The notes under the pieces: model-generated
Told to the model about the DNA's origin: nothing
The model's database searches: none
Seen by the model: the letters and a program-made list of their open reading frames with translations, nothing else
Translations under genes and position numbers: made by a program
Assembly (NCBI RefSeq): GCF_006442545.2
Contig: NZ_CP083952.1
Span: 5,867,501 to 5,931,500 of the forward strand
Direction: 5' to 3'
Source: Mesorhizobium sp. B2-1-8
GTDB lineage: Bacteria; Pseudomonadota; Alphaproteobacteria; Rhizobiales; Rhizobiaceae
Length of the DNA: 64,000 nucleotides
In this document: in pieces, positions 1 to 8,475 of the stretch
Layout of the letters: each line of letters starts with the position of its first letter
Numbering within the stretch: the first letter of the stretch is position 1

Positions 1-172
1 AAAGACGCGTCAACACGACTTTCCCCAGCGTGTCGCTGCGCAAGGCATCCCTTGCCCGGCTGCCGATCAGAACTGCATCCGGCATGATCAGCCATGCGCC
101 CGCCCGGGCGTAAAAACCGGCGAGCGGCGGATCACAGGTAAAGACACCGAAATCGATCCCGCTCTGTTCCAT
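1..172 (-). pseudogene. C-terminal piece of a GNAT-type acetyltransferase
   Basis: Minus-strand reading from the ATG at 172 gives a peptide containing GIDFGVFTCDPPLAGFYARA, followed by a hydrophobic strand and LGKVVLTRL, and runs off the left edge. The pattern (F-x-C-x-P-x-L-x-x-FY-x-R-x-G) resembles the acetyl-CoA-proximal end of GNAT acetyltransferases. The roughly 90 residues that should precede it are absent: the same frame is closed by the tctA stop codon at 212. It is therefore either a truncated remnant or a short protein from an unusual start. Substrate unknown. Confidence 0.4.
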
Positions 173-211
173 CCAGTGTGGCGGCGCAAGGTGCGCCGGC
201 GGTGGATCGGC

Positions 212-1753
212 TCAATCGAGTCGGGGGGCGCCGTCGATTGCCGGCATCCGAGTGGCGCGGGCCATCTTCAATCGCCGCGAACGCCAGGACAGCATCGTCG
301 GCAGGACCGCCACCGCTGCCGCCATGACCCACAATACGATGCAGATGGTGCTGGAGAAGAGGATCGACAGCTCGCCGCCGCTGATCGCAAGCGCGTTGCG
401 CAGATTGATTTCCATGACATGGCCGAGCACGAAGCCGAGGATGATCGGTGCCATGTCGAAGCCCGCCTTACGCAGCAGCCAGCCGACCATGCCGATGCCG
501 AGCATCAGGAAGATCGCGAAGACGGAGGCGTGGGTCGAATAGACGCCGACGATCGACAGGACCAGAATGCCGGGAACCAGAAGCCAGTTCGGAACGGTCA
601 GCACGCGGGCGAAGATATTGACCAGCGGAAGATTGAGCAGCAGCAGCAGAAAGTTGCCTATGAACAGCGAAGCGACCAGGCCACCGACGATCTCCGGCCG
701 CTCTGTAAGCAGCATCGGCCCCGGCTGGATGTTGTAGAGCATCAAGGCGCCAAGCATGACGGCAGTGGTGCCGGAGCCTGGAATCCCGAGGGTCAGCATC
801 GGCACGAAGGCGCCGCAGGCGGTGGCGTTGTTGGCCGCTTCCGGCGCCGCCAACCCACGCACGTCACCCTTGCCGAAGGTGTCCTCTGTGTCCGACAGGC
901 GCTTCTCGGTGGTGTAGGCGATGGCGCTGGAAACGGAAGCACCGGTGCCGGGCAGCACGCCGACGACGAAGCCGATGACCGAGCTGCGCAGCATGGTGCC
1001 CGTGCATCTCGCGACATCGGCAGCGCGCACCGTCATGCGTCCGAGTTCGCGGATCACGGTGAAGCCGCGGCCCTGGTGCTCGAGGATGACCAGCGCTTCC
1101 GAGATCGAAAACAGGCCGATCACCAGCACCACGAATTCGATGCCGTCGCCGAGTTCGGGTTGATTGAAAGTGAAGCGGTAGGCGCCCGACGTGGCGTCGA
1201 GGCCGACGGTGGCGAGCATCAGGCCGAGCGTGCAGCCGATCAGCGTCTTGACCGGCTGGCTGCCGACCATCGAGCCGAGGGTGGCAAAAGCAAAGACCAT
1301 CAGCACGAAATATTCGGCCGGGCCGAAGCCGATCGCCAGGCGGGCGAGAACCGGCGCGAACCGCGCAAGGCCGATGGAGCCGAAAATGCCGCCGACGAAG
1401 GACGAGATGCCGGACAGCGTCAAAGCCTCGCCGGCCCGTCCCTGCCGCGCCATCGGATAGCCGTCGAGCGCCGTCATCACGGCGCCGGCATCGCCTGGCA
1501 CATTGAGCAGGATCGACGAAATGCGACCGCCATATTCGGCGCCGCAATAGATGGCCGACAAAAGGATCATCGTGCTTTCAGCGGGAAGGCCCATCGTGTA
1601 GGCGATCGGCAGCAACAGGGCGATGCCGTTGATAGGGCCGATGGCGGGAAGCGCACCGACAAGTGTGCCGATGAAACAGCCGATCAGGCCGACGAGAAGG
1701 TTCTGACCGGTCAGGGCGACGGTAAACCCATGCCAGAGATAATCGAGATTCAT
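212..1753 (-). CDS. tctA: Tripartite tricarboxylate transporter, large permease TctA
   Basis: A 513-residue polytopic membrane protein, the usual length for TctA (about 500). With TctB it forms the membrane part of a secondary transporter that takes up a carboxylate delivered by the periplasmic protein TctC. The family signature is visible near the N-terminus: a glycine-rich first helix (GALPAIGPINGIALLLPI), then AEYGGRISSILLNVPGDAGA, and later a PGTGASVSSAIAY segment and an LGIPGSGTTAVMLGAL loop. The ATG at 1753 was chosen because GGGAAAGG lies about 8 nt upstream. It follows tctB by 38 nt in the operon tctC-tctB-tctA. Substrate specificity cannot be read from the permease; citrate or another di/tricarboxylate is the family norm. 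Confidence 0.93.
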   Translation of the reverse strand: MNLDYLWHGFTVALTGQNLLVGLIGCFIGTLVGALPAIGPINGIALLLPIAYTMGLPAESTMILLSAIYCGAEYGGRISSILLNVPGDAGAVMTALDGYPMARQGRAGEALTLSGISSFVGGIFGSIGLARFAPVLARLAIGFGPAEYFVLMVFAFATLGSMVGSQPVKTLIGCTLGLMLATVGLDATSGAYRFTFNQPELGDGIEFVVLVIGLFSISEALVILEHQGRGFTVIRELGRMTVRAADVARCTGTMLRSSVIGFVVGVLPGTGASVSSAIAYTTEKRLSDTEDTFGKGDVRGLAAPEAANNATACGAFVPMLTLGIPGSGTTAVMLGALMLYNIQPGPMLLTERPEIVGGLVASLFIGNFLLLLLNLPLVNIFARVLTVPNWLLVPGILVLSIVGVYSTHASVFAIFLMLGIGMVGWLLRKAGFDMAPIILGFVLGHVMEINLRNALAISGGELSILFSSTICIVLWVMAAAVAVLPTMLSWRSRRLKMARATRMPAIDGAPRLD

Positions 1754-1791
1754 GATGTTTGCCTTTCCCGCAAGGAGCGGCCGATCCGCGA

Positions 1792-2250
1792 TCAGCCGAA
1801 CAGTGTGCCCGTGGGCAGATAGACTTGCAGCAGGTAGGAGAAGATGAACCACCACAGCGCCGCATGGCCGGCCGCGCCGGCCGCCGCGTAACCGAGCGGC
1901 GCGCCGAAGATCAGGCCCGTGCCGAGGGTCAGCAGGAAGATGGAGATCGCGAAACCCGCCGTCTCGAAGACCGCGACGCAGAAGACCAGCACCAGAGGGA
2001 TGGCGAGCACCCGCCACAAAAGCCGTCCGGATGGAAACGCCTCGGCGGTGCCGGGCGAGCGCACATAGAACACGCACAGCAGTCCGAGAATGAGGGCCAA
2101 GGCCACCGGCACCACGCGAGGCCCGAGCGGGTCGGACGAGAAGGCGTATTCGATGCTGGCGCCGCCGACGCCATAGGTAACGGCCAGGCCGAACAGACAC
2201 AATGCCGAAATTCGGCCGATCACAAGAGCAGTTCTGGCATTGTCGGACAT
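1792..2250 (-). CDS. tctB: Tripartite tricarboxylate transporter, small permease TctB
   Basis: A 152-residue membrane protein with four predicted hydrophobic helices, matching the small TctB subunit in size and layout. The first helix is followed by the family-typical PLGPRVVPVALALILG segment, then two central helices and a C-terminal helix ending LPTGTLFG. It is needed with TctA for substrate translocation. It lies between tctC and tctA. The 93-nt gap to tctC holds a strong inverted repeat, so tctB and tctA are probably expressed at a lower level than the binding protein. Confidence 0.9.
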   Translation of the reverse strand: MSDNARTALVIGRISALCLFGLAVTYGVGGASIEYAFSSDPLGPRVVPVALALILGLLCVFYVRSPGTAEAFPSGRLLWRVLAIPLVLVFCVAVFETAGFAISIFLLTLGTGLIFGAPLGYAAAGAAGHAALWWFIFSYLLQVYLPTGTLFG

Positions 2251-2295
2251 TGCGGGCCTCCGTCAGTCCGTTTGAAACTCATTCGTCCAGAAGTC

Positions 2296-2332
2296 GGCAG
2301 CGGACCTTCCAATCCGGGGAGGGTCCGCTGCC
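2296..2332 (-). promoter_or_regulatory. Intercistronic stem-loop between tctC and tctB
   Basis: Perfect 11-bp inverted repeat GGCAGCGGACC / GGTCCGCTGCC with a 15-nt loop, directly after the tctC stop. No T-run follows on the minus strand, so it is more likely an mRNA-stabilising or attenuating hairpin than a full terminator. Such hairpins behind the binding-protein gene commonly raise its yield relative to the permeases. Confidence 0.65.
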
Positions 2333-2343
2333 TTTTGAGGGAA

Positions 2344-3318
2344 TTACATCCCGGCTTCCTTGGCGAGTTGCTTGAAGCGCACGACGTCGGCCTTGACGCG
2401 CTCCTCGAACGGCTTGCCTACCATGGTGAATTCGAACAGGCCGCGCTCCTCACGCTCCTTGGCGAATTCAGGGGTCTTGCTGGCAGCCTCGAAGGCTTTC
2501 ACCCACCAGTCGAAATCGGCGTCGGAGACATCCTTGCCGACGTAGTAACCGCGCCAGATCGGCCAATCGATGTCAAAGCCCTGTTCATGCGCGGTTGGAA
2601 CGTCGGCCAATGCGCCCGTCAGCCGCTGCGGTGCCATGACGGCAAGGATGCGGATCTTGCCGGCGACATGATGCTTGACCATTTCGGCGGCATCGCCCGA
2701 TCCGACCTGGACGTGCCCGCCTTCGAGCGCCGTCAGCACGGCGCCACCGCCTTCGAGGGCCGCGTAGTGCATCTGCTTGGGCTCCTGGCCCGCGGCCTTG
2801 GCGAGAAGCGAGGCCTTCATCCAGTCCTGCGAACCGACGGCGCCACCGCCGGCGATGGCAAAGGAAGACGGATCGGCCTTGTAGGCGTCGACGAGATCCT
2901 TGAGCGTCTTGTAGGGCGAGTCGGCATTCACGACGAGAACCCCGTAATCCGCGCCAAGCGCGCCGAGCCACCGTACGGCGTTCTCGTCATACTGGCCGAA
3001 TTTGCCCTGGGCGATCAGCAGCGCCGAGCCCGACGAAGCGGCGGTGATGAGATTGCCGTCCTTGGCGCGCTTGGCAATGACATGGTTGTAGGCAACCGCG
3101 CCTACCCCGCCTTCCATGTAGGTCACGGCCATCGGCTGTGAAATCTGCTTGGTGGTGAGTAACGCGTTGGCGGCAAGCCGGCAGGTGAGATCGAAGCCGC
3201 CGCCGGGTTTGGCGCCGGCGAGGCATTCCGGCTTTGCCGGTTGGGCCAGGGCCATGCCGCCCGCGGCCACCGCCACAAGGGCGGCACCGGCCACCATTTT
3301 AGTCAGAAATCGGATCAT
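2344..3318 (-). CDS. tctC: Tripartite tricarboxylate transporter, periplasmic binding protein TctC
   Basis: A 324-residue periplasmic solute-binding protein of the Bug/TctC family. A signal peptide occupies about residues 1-25 (basic start, hydrophobic core, cleavage near ALAQP). The mature part carries the two-lobe TctC pattern, with KPGGGFDLTCRLAA near the N-terminus and FAIAGGGAVGSQDWMKA in the middle. The start at 3318 is supported by GAGGAG about 6 nt upstream. It is the first gene of the tct operon and is transcribed away from tctD across a 276-nt control region. It should capture the carboxylate and hand it to TctAB. The Cys in the early PECLAG segment is unusual, but its role is unknown. 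Confidence 0.92.
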   Translation of the reverse strand: MIRFLTKMVAGAALVAVAAGGMALAQPAKPECLAGAKPGGGFDLTCRLAANALLTTKQISQPMAVTYMEGGVGAVAYNHVIAKRAKDGNLITAASSGSALLIAQGKFGQYDENAVRWLGALGADYGVLVVNADSPYKTLKDLVDAYKADPSSFAIAGGGAVGSQDWMKASLLAKAAGQEPKQMHYAALEGGGAVLTALEGGHVQVGSGDAAEMVKHHVAGKIRILAVMAPQRLTGALADVPTAHEQGFDIDWPIWRGYYVGKDVSDADFDWWVKAFEAASKTPEFAKEREERGLFEFTMVGKPFEERVKADVVRFKQLAKEAGM

Positions 3319-3517
3319 CGTTTTCTCCTCATGGGCCTGGAATACCGGGACCGGAAAACCGTCCCGCCAGCGGCGGGCGAGTGCACGAAGCCTCTGGTCG
3401 CCGCGGCACCGGCCGCGTTCGATCAAACGTCTCGTCTGTTTTCGGGGCTCTCCTCCCCCGCGCATGTCCGCACACTCCTCGTGCCGCGGACAGACGCAGG
3501 TCTGATACACCTCAAAA

Positions 3518-3535
3518 CTGTCACCATGCTGTCAT
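3518..3535 (+). promoter_or_regulatory. Pho-box-like direct repeat in the tctC/tctD control region
   Basis: CTGTCAC-CATG-CTGTCAT: two 7-bp half sites with an 11-bp period, one helical turn. This is the arrangement bound by OmpR/PhoB-family regulators and is very close to the rhizobial PhoB box. It lies between the divergent tctC and tctD genes, 60 nt before the tctD start. Binding by TctD (same family) or by PhoB are both reasonable. Confidence 0.55.
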
Positions 3536-3594
3536 GCCCGCCGGTAGCGGCTTTGGCGCTTGAACGTCGCCGGGTTCAGTGCAAGACGTTGCTG

Positions 3595-4269
3595 ATGCGT
3601 ATTCTGCTGGTCGAAGACACCCACGATGTCGGCGAGGCCATCGTCCGTCGCTTCGAAGCGGTCGGACACACCGTCGATTGGGAAACACACGGCGATGCAG
3701 CGTCGGAGATTCTCGACTTCACTGAATTCGACCTGGTCATTCTCGACGTCATGCTGCCGGGTCTCGACGGCTTCGAGATCCTGCGACGGCTCAGGCAAGG
3801 CAGCAATGCCGTACCGGTGCTGATGCTGACCGCGCGCTCGGAAGTCGACGACCGCGTCAGCGCGCTGGATCTCGGCGCCGACGACTATCTGGTCAAGCCG
3901 TTCGATTTTCGCGAGCTCGAAGCGCGCGCAAGGGTGCTGATGCGCCGGCGTAGCGGCGAGGCGACGAACATGATCGTCTGCGGCGATATCGTGCTCGACC
4001 GGGCCAACCGCAGCGTGCGCGTCGGCAAGCGCGAGGTGCAGTTGAAGCGGCGCGAAATCAGCCTTCTCGAAATCCTGGCGGCCAAACCCGGCCGGGTTTT
4101 CGGCAAGGACGAATTGCTGGACCAATTGTTCGGTTTCGACGAGGCCGCCGGCGCCAACGCGATCGAGCTTTATATCGGTCGCCTGCGCAAGAAACTGGAA
4201 GGCGCCAGGGCGCACATCGTCACCGTGCGGCACATCGGCTATAAGCTTGTCTCCGATGCAGAGCATTGA
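3595..4269 (+). CDS. tctD: OmpR-family response regulator TctD
   Basis: A 224-residue two-component response regulator. The receiver domain (about 1-115) starts MRILLVEDTHD with the acidic pair, has the phospho-acceptor Asp in LVILDVMLPGLDGFEI, the Thr in MLTARSE, and the Lys in DYLVKPFDF. A winged-helix DNA-binding domain follows (about 125-220), with LKRREISLLEIL and the recognition-helix region ANAIELYIGRLRKKLE. The ATG at 3595 starts directly at the receiver strand. The 3' end overlaps tctE by 14 nt, so the pair is co-translated. By analogy with Salmonella TctDE it should activate the divergent tctCBA operon when its carboxylate substrate is present. Confidence 0.9.
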   Translation: MRILLVEDTHDVGEAIVRRFEAVGHTVDWETHGDAASEILDFTEFDLVILDVMLPGLDGFEILRRLRQGSNAVPVLMLTARSEVDDRVSALDLGADDYLVKPFDFRELEARARVLMRRRSGEATNMIVCGDIVLDRANRSVRVGKREVQLKRREISLLEILAAKPGRVFGKDELLDQLFGFDEAAGANAIELYIGRLRKKLEGARAHIVTVRHIGYKLVSDAEH

Positions 4270-5647
4270 GCGCTCCCTCTTCTCGCGGCTGGTGCTGCGC
4301 GTCGCGCTGGTGTTGGCGGTGGGTGCGGCCATTTTGGTCACCGCCGCCTGGTACTATGCGCGTGCCGCCGCCGACGATGCCTATGATCGCCTGCTGCAAG
4401 GCGCGGCGTTCCAGATGACCGAGAGCCTGACGGTCGAGGAGGGAACGCTTACCTTCGATCTGCCGCCGTCCGCATTCGAACTGCTCGGCCTGGCCGGGCG
4501 GGACCGCATCTTCTATCGGGTGATGGCGCCGTCGGGCCGGACGCTGACCGGCTATGACGATCTTCCGCCCGGGATCGACCTTGGCAAGGTACGGTCAAGC
4601 CCGGTGTTCCATTCGGCCGTCTATCGCGGCGTGCCGGTTCGGGTGGCGGTCACCGGTCGCGCACTGTCCGATCCGGCGGTGTCCGGATGGGCTCACATCA
4701 TCATCGCCCAGACCACCGAAGCGCGGGCGGAGCTGGCGTCGCAGCTGACGCTGCGGGCCAGCGTCTTGGTCGCCGTCATGAGCGTTCTGGCACTGGCCGG
4801 CTCGGCCTTGGCGGTGCGCTATTCGCTGCGTCCGGTGGCCGATCTTGGCGAGGCGCTGCGCTCGCGCGATCCGCAAGACCTGACGCCGCTTGCCGTGGCG
4901 GTGCCGCGCGAGCTATCGCCCTTCGTCGCTTCAATCAACCATTTCATGAACCGGCTCGACGACCGGATGAAGCTGCTGCAACGCTTCGTCGCCGACAGTG
5001 CCCATCAGCTGCGCACACCGCTTACCGCCCTGTCGGCACAGGTGAGCCTGATCAATGACGAACGCCTGTCCGAAGGCGACCGCCGCCATCTGACAAGGGT
5101 GCGCGACCGCACGGCGGAGCTGTCGCGCTTCACCAATCAGCTGCTCAGCCACGCGATGGTCATACACCGGTTCGATTCGGCGCAACTGGCGCCGGTCGAT
5201 CTGACCGAAGCGGCGCGCAAGGCCTTTCGTGCCGCCGTTCCGATCACCATAGATCCGGACATCGTCGTTTCCTTCGAGGCCCCGGACGAGGAGGTGACCG
5301 TTCTCGGCGATGCGCTCAGCCTGCGCGAGGCGATCGTCAACGTCATCGACAATGCCTTGCGCCATGGGACCATCTCCCGGCTCGAAGTGCGCGTCGCCAC
5401 CGGCAATGGGCTGGCGATAGTCGCCGTTGAGGATGACGGGCCAGGTCTGTCGGCGGCGGACTTCGACCATCTGACCAGGCGGTTTACCTCCACCAAAAGT
5501 GGCGAGGGCAGCGCAGGACTTGGCTTCGCCATCGCTTCCGAGGTCGCGGCCGTTCTCGGCGGCGCGCTTCGATTTCGCGAGAAGACCGGTGCACACGGTT
5601 TCACCGTGGTGCTGGAATTGCCGCTTCACGCGCAGGAGAGGTCATGA
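4256..5647 (+). CDS. tctE: Sensor histidine kinase TctE
   Basis: A 463-residue inner-membrane sensor kinase. It has a first membrane helix (about 13-35), a periplasmic sensing part (about 36-165), a second helix (about 166-190) and a HAMP-like linker. The dimerisation/phospho-acceptor helix carries His in DSAHQLRTPLTALSAQV, and the ATPase domain has N box VNVIDNALRHG, G1 box VEDDGPGL and G2 region SAGLGFAIA. The ATG at 4256 is preferred over an in-frame TTG three codons earlier; either overlaps the end of tctD. The final codons overlap the next gene by 4 nt (ATGA), so all three genes form one operon. It phosphorylates TctD. Confidence 0.88.
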   Translation: MQSIERSLFSRLVLRVALVLAVGAAILVTAAWYYARAAADDAYDRLLQGAAFQMTESLTVEEGTLTFDLPPSAFELLGLAGRDRIFYRVMAPSGRTLTGYDDLPPGIDLGKVRSSPVFHSAVYRGVPVRVAVTGRALSDPAVSGWAHIIIAQTTEARAELASQLTLRASVLVAVMSVLALAGSALAVRYSLRPVADLGEALRSRDPQDLTPLAVAVPRELSPFVASINHFMNRLDDRMKLLQRFVADSAHQLRTPLTALSAQVSLINDERLSEGDRRHLTRVRDRTAELSRFTNQLLSHAMVIHRFDSAQLAPVDLTEAARKAFRAAVPITIDPDIVVSFEAPDEEVTVLGDALSLREAIVNVIDNALRHGTISRLEVRVATGNGLAIVAVEDDGPGLSAADFDHLTRRFTSTKSGEGSAGLGFAIASEVAAVLGGALRFREKTGAHGFTVVLELPLHAQERS

Positions 5648-6729
5648 GAGCGACCCTGGCCACGCTGTGCGCCCTGGCCCTGCTGCTGTTTGCCGGCGTC
5701 GCCAGCGCCGTCGAAGGCGACCGGGTGTTCTTCAAGTCGAAACAGGCGCAGTCGGCCGTGCTGACCATCCATGCAGCGACCGATCTCGACGCGATGCGGC
5801 CGCTCGTCCTCGACTTCCAGCAAATTGCGCCCGGCGTGTCGGTGGAGCTCTCCGACTACGTCACCAACGACCTGTTCCGCGAGGCGGAGCAGGCGTGCCG
5901 CCAGGGCAGCGGGCCGGGCGACATCCTTTTGTCGTCGTCGGTGGATCAACTGGTGAAACTGGCTAATGACGGCTGCGCCCTGCAGCATGTCTCGGCCGAA
6001 GCGCGATCGGCGCCGGCCTGGGCCGACTGGCGCGAGGAGGTGTACGGCTTCACCTTCGAGCCGGCCGTCATCGTCTACGATTCCACGAAAGTACCGCCCG
6101 GGGACGTCCCGCATACACATGACGAGCTCGCCGATCTTCTGCGCCGCAAGCCCGAGGTCTACCGCGGCCGCATCGGCACCTACGATGTCGCCGCCTCCGG
6201 CATCGGCTATCTGCTGGCCTTCAACGACGCACGCCAGGCGCCGACGATCTACGGGCGGCTGCTGGAAAGCTTCAGCCGGGCGGAAGCGGTCAAACGTTGC
6301 TGCAACGCCGAGGTTCTCGGCGAAGTCGCCAGCGGCAACATTCGTATCGCCTACAACATTCTGGGGTCCTACGCCTATGCCGCCTACCGCAAGAACCCCA
6401 ACCTGAAGATCGTCGTGCCGCGCGACTACGCGCTGATCCTGTCCAGGGGCGTGATGATCCCAACGACCACCGGCAACCGCGATCTCGCGGCGCGGTTTCT
6501 CGACTATCTGCTGTCCGAGCGCGGCCAGCGCGTCGCCCGCGAGCAGGCGTTTTTCTTCTCGGAGAAATCGCCCTTGCCCGACGGTGTCGACGGGCCGGCG
6601 GCACTGATGGAATCGGGCATAGGACGGCCCATCCGCATCGGCCCCGCCCTGCTTGCCGCTCAGGACAGGATTCTGCGTGAGCGCTTCATCGCCGACTGGG
6701 CGAGCTTGATCGCCAAGCCGTCACCCTGA
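5644..6729 (+). CDS. Periplasmic substrate-binding protein linked to TctDE
   Basis: A 361-residue exported protein with a clear signal peptide (about residues 1-22, ending VASA). The mature part resembles type-2 periplasmic binding proteins of the iron/polyamine class: LTIHAATDLDAMRPLVLDF near the start, a GDILLSSSVDQLVKL segment and a hinge region around residues 130-190. It overlaps tctE by 4 nt and no permease or ATPase gene follows. It is therefore more likely to act as an accessory sensor that presents ligand to TctE than as part of its own transporter. That role is inferred from gene position only. Confidence 0.75.
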   Translation: MRATLATLCALALLLFAGVASAVEGDRVFFKSKQAQSAVLTIHAATDLDAMRPLVLDFQQIAPGVSVELSDYVTNDLFREAEQACRQGSGPGDILLSSSVDQLVKLANDGCALQHVSAEARSAPAWADWREEVYGFTFEPAVIVYDSTKVPPGDVPHTHDELADLLRRKPEVYRGRIGTYDVAASGIGYLLAFNDARQAPTIYGRLLESFSRAEAVKRCCNAEVLGEVASGNIRIAYNILGSYAYAAYRKNPNLKIVVPRDYALILSRGVMIPTTTGNRDLAARFLDYLLSERGQRVAREQAFFFSEKSPLPDGVDGPAALMESGIGRPIRIGPALLAAQDRILRERFIADWASLIAKPSP

Positions 6730-6763
6730 CTTCTATGCCAGTCGCGCGGCTCAGGTACACCGA

Positions 6764-8467
6764 CTATTCAAGGTCATCCGAATCTGTCGCATCGGCGCCG
6801 GATAATGACGCCTTCGCCGCAGCAACTGCCGATACCAATTCAACGGCGATGAAAAACCTTGCGTTGATTGCAGCTTCTGTCTCAAGCGCGCCGCCTCGTG
6901 CAAGCGCTGCGGCTTCAGCCAGATGAGCACCGGCGACAACGTTGGCCAAGGCACGCTGGAATGGCACGGCAACCGCGAGTGACAATGAACTACCGGGCGC
7001 ATCGCAGAGCATTTTCGCCAAATCCACCGTGTCAGCTACAGCCTCCATGGCCGGCAAACAGCTTTCGAAGGCGGACAATGTCCTGCGACAAGATTCCAAA
7101 ATCTGAGACAGCGTCTCACCGCCCCCAAGGAGCAGTTTGCGCGTGACGAGGTCGATAGCCTGGATGCCATTCGTGCCTTCGTAGATCGGAAGAATGCGCG
7201 CATCGCGGTAGTATTGCGCCACACCGGTCTCCTCGACGTAGCCCATGCCGCCGTGAACCTGGATTGCGGTCGAGGTCACGTCCACCGCGATATCCGTCGA
7301 GTACGCCTTGGCCAAAGGCGTCAGCAACGAAGCTCGCGCATAGGCGCGGTGCCTTTCGTTTTCTGTCGGCGCGTTCACGCTTGAATCGAGCGCGGAAGCC
7401 GTCGCCATGCACAGCATGCGCGCCGCGGCCGTCCGGGTTCGCATCTCGAGCAGCATTCGCCTAACATCGGGATGGCGGATGATGGGGCTTGTAGTTCCAT
7501 CTCTACCCGGGGCGCTGCCCTGGAGACGTTCCCTTGCATAGGCGAAGGCCGCCTGCGTCGCCCGCTCCGCGAGCGCGACACCCTGGGTCCCGACCAGGAG
7601 CCGCGCATTGTTCATCATCGTGAACATGCAATTGAGACCGCGATTCTCCTCGCCGATGAGCCAGCCCCTTGCGCCTCCGTTGTCGCCATAAGCCATGGCG
7701 CAGGTGGGCGAGCCGTGAATGCCGAGTTTGTGCTCGAGCGAAAGACACCGCAGATCATTGTGCGAGCCGTCAGGAAGGATCTTCGGAACCAGGAACAGGG
7801 AAATGCCGCGCGTGCCCGCGGGCGCATCCTCCAGCCGTGCAAGAACCAGATGTACGATATTCGGCGAGCAATTATGCTCGCCATAGGTGATGAAGATCTT
7901 GTTGCCGGTAATGCGGTAGCTGCCGTCGCCCGTCCGTTTGGCTTTGCAACGAAGATTTGAAAGATCGGAACCGGCCTGTGGCTCCGTCAGGTTCATTGTC
8001 CCGGTCCATTCACCGGACACAAGCTTGGGCAGGTAGCGGTCCTTGAGCTCCTGAGAGGCGTGCTCGGAGATGGCTTCGATGGCGCCAGCAGTCAAAAGCG
8101 GGCAGAGGGCGAAAGCCATGGAGGACGAATTCCAGAACTCGGTGCAGGCCACGGCCAGCGAGATCGGAAGCCCCTGGCCGCCATATTCGGTTGGTCCTGT
8201 AAGGCTGTTCCAGCCCGCCTCGCACCAGGCCTGGTAGGTTTCGCGCCAGCCCGGCGGCGTGGTCACCTTTCCGCTTTCGTCGAGGGTCGAAGGGGTTCGG
8301 TCGCCAACCGGATTCAAGGGCGCGATGCGCTCGCTCGCAAAACGCCCTGCTTCGGAGAGGATGGCCTGGACGTCTTCGGGGGAAAGGTCCCCGCTCTGCG
8401 TCGTGGCAAACCGATCGGCGGTCTGCATCGCCAGAAGGATTTGGGGGATGGGCGGATTGTAGGTCAT
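6764..8467 (-). CDS. dmdC: Acyl-CoA dehydrogenase, DmdC-like (methylmercaptopropionyl-CoA dehydrogenase)
   Basis: A 567-residue flavoprotein of the long acyl-CoA dehydrogenase class (DmdC/AidB group); ordinary family members have about 380 residues. The FAD/substrate signatures are visible: GEWTGTMNLTEPQAGSDL, FITYGEHN, QVHGGMGYVEETGVAQYYRD, and the catalytic-Glu region PIYEGTNGIQAIDL, followed by an extra C-terminal helical domain. In the DMSP pathway DmdC oxidises 3-methylmercaptopropionyl-CoA to methylthioacryloyl-CoA. The ATG at 8467 is used; a TTG at 8479 would overlap the dmdD stop (TTGA) and is a real alternative. It is the last gene of the proXWV-dmdABDC run. Alone it could be any DmdC-type dehydrogenase; the neighbours give the specific call. 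Confidence 0.8.
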   Translation of the reverse strand: MTYNPPIPQILLAMQTADRFATTQSGDLSPEDVQAILSEAGRFASERIAPLNPVGDRTPSTLDESGKVTTPPGWRETYQAWCEAGWNSLTGPTEYGGQGLPISLAVACTEFWNSSSMAFALCPLLTAGAIEAISEHASQELKDRYLPKLVSGEWTGTMNLTEPQAGSDLSNLRCKAKRTGDGSYRITGNKIFITYGEHNCSPNIVHLVLARLEDAPAGTRGISLFLVPKILPDGSHNDLRCLSLEHKLGIHGSPTCAMAYGDNGGARGWLIGEENRGLNCMFTMMNNARLLVGTQGVALAERATQAAFAYARERLQGSAPGRDGTTSPIIRHPDVRRMLLEMRTRTAAARMLCMATASALDSSVNAPTENERHRAYARASLLTPLAKAYSTDIAVDVTSTAIQVHGGMGYVEETGVAQYYRDARILPIYEGTNGIQAIDLVTRKLLLGGGETLSQILESCRRTLSAFESCLPAMEAVADTVDLAKMLCDAPGSSLSLAVAVPFQRALANVVAGAHLAEAAALARGGALETEAAINARFFIAVELVSAVAAAKASLSGADATDSDDLE

Positions 8468-8475
8468 CGCGAACG

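Noticed and set aside
176..1822. Long plus-strand reading opposite tctA
   Set aside because: It is an antisense shadow of a high-GC gene, rich in Arg, Asp, Gln and His with no domain pattern, while the minus strand encodes a clear TctA.
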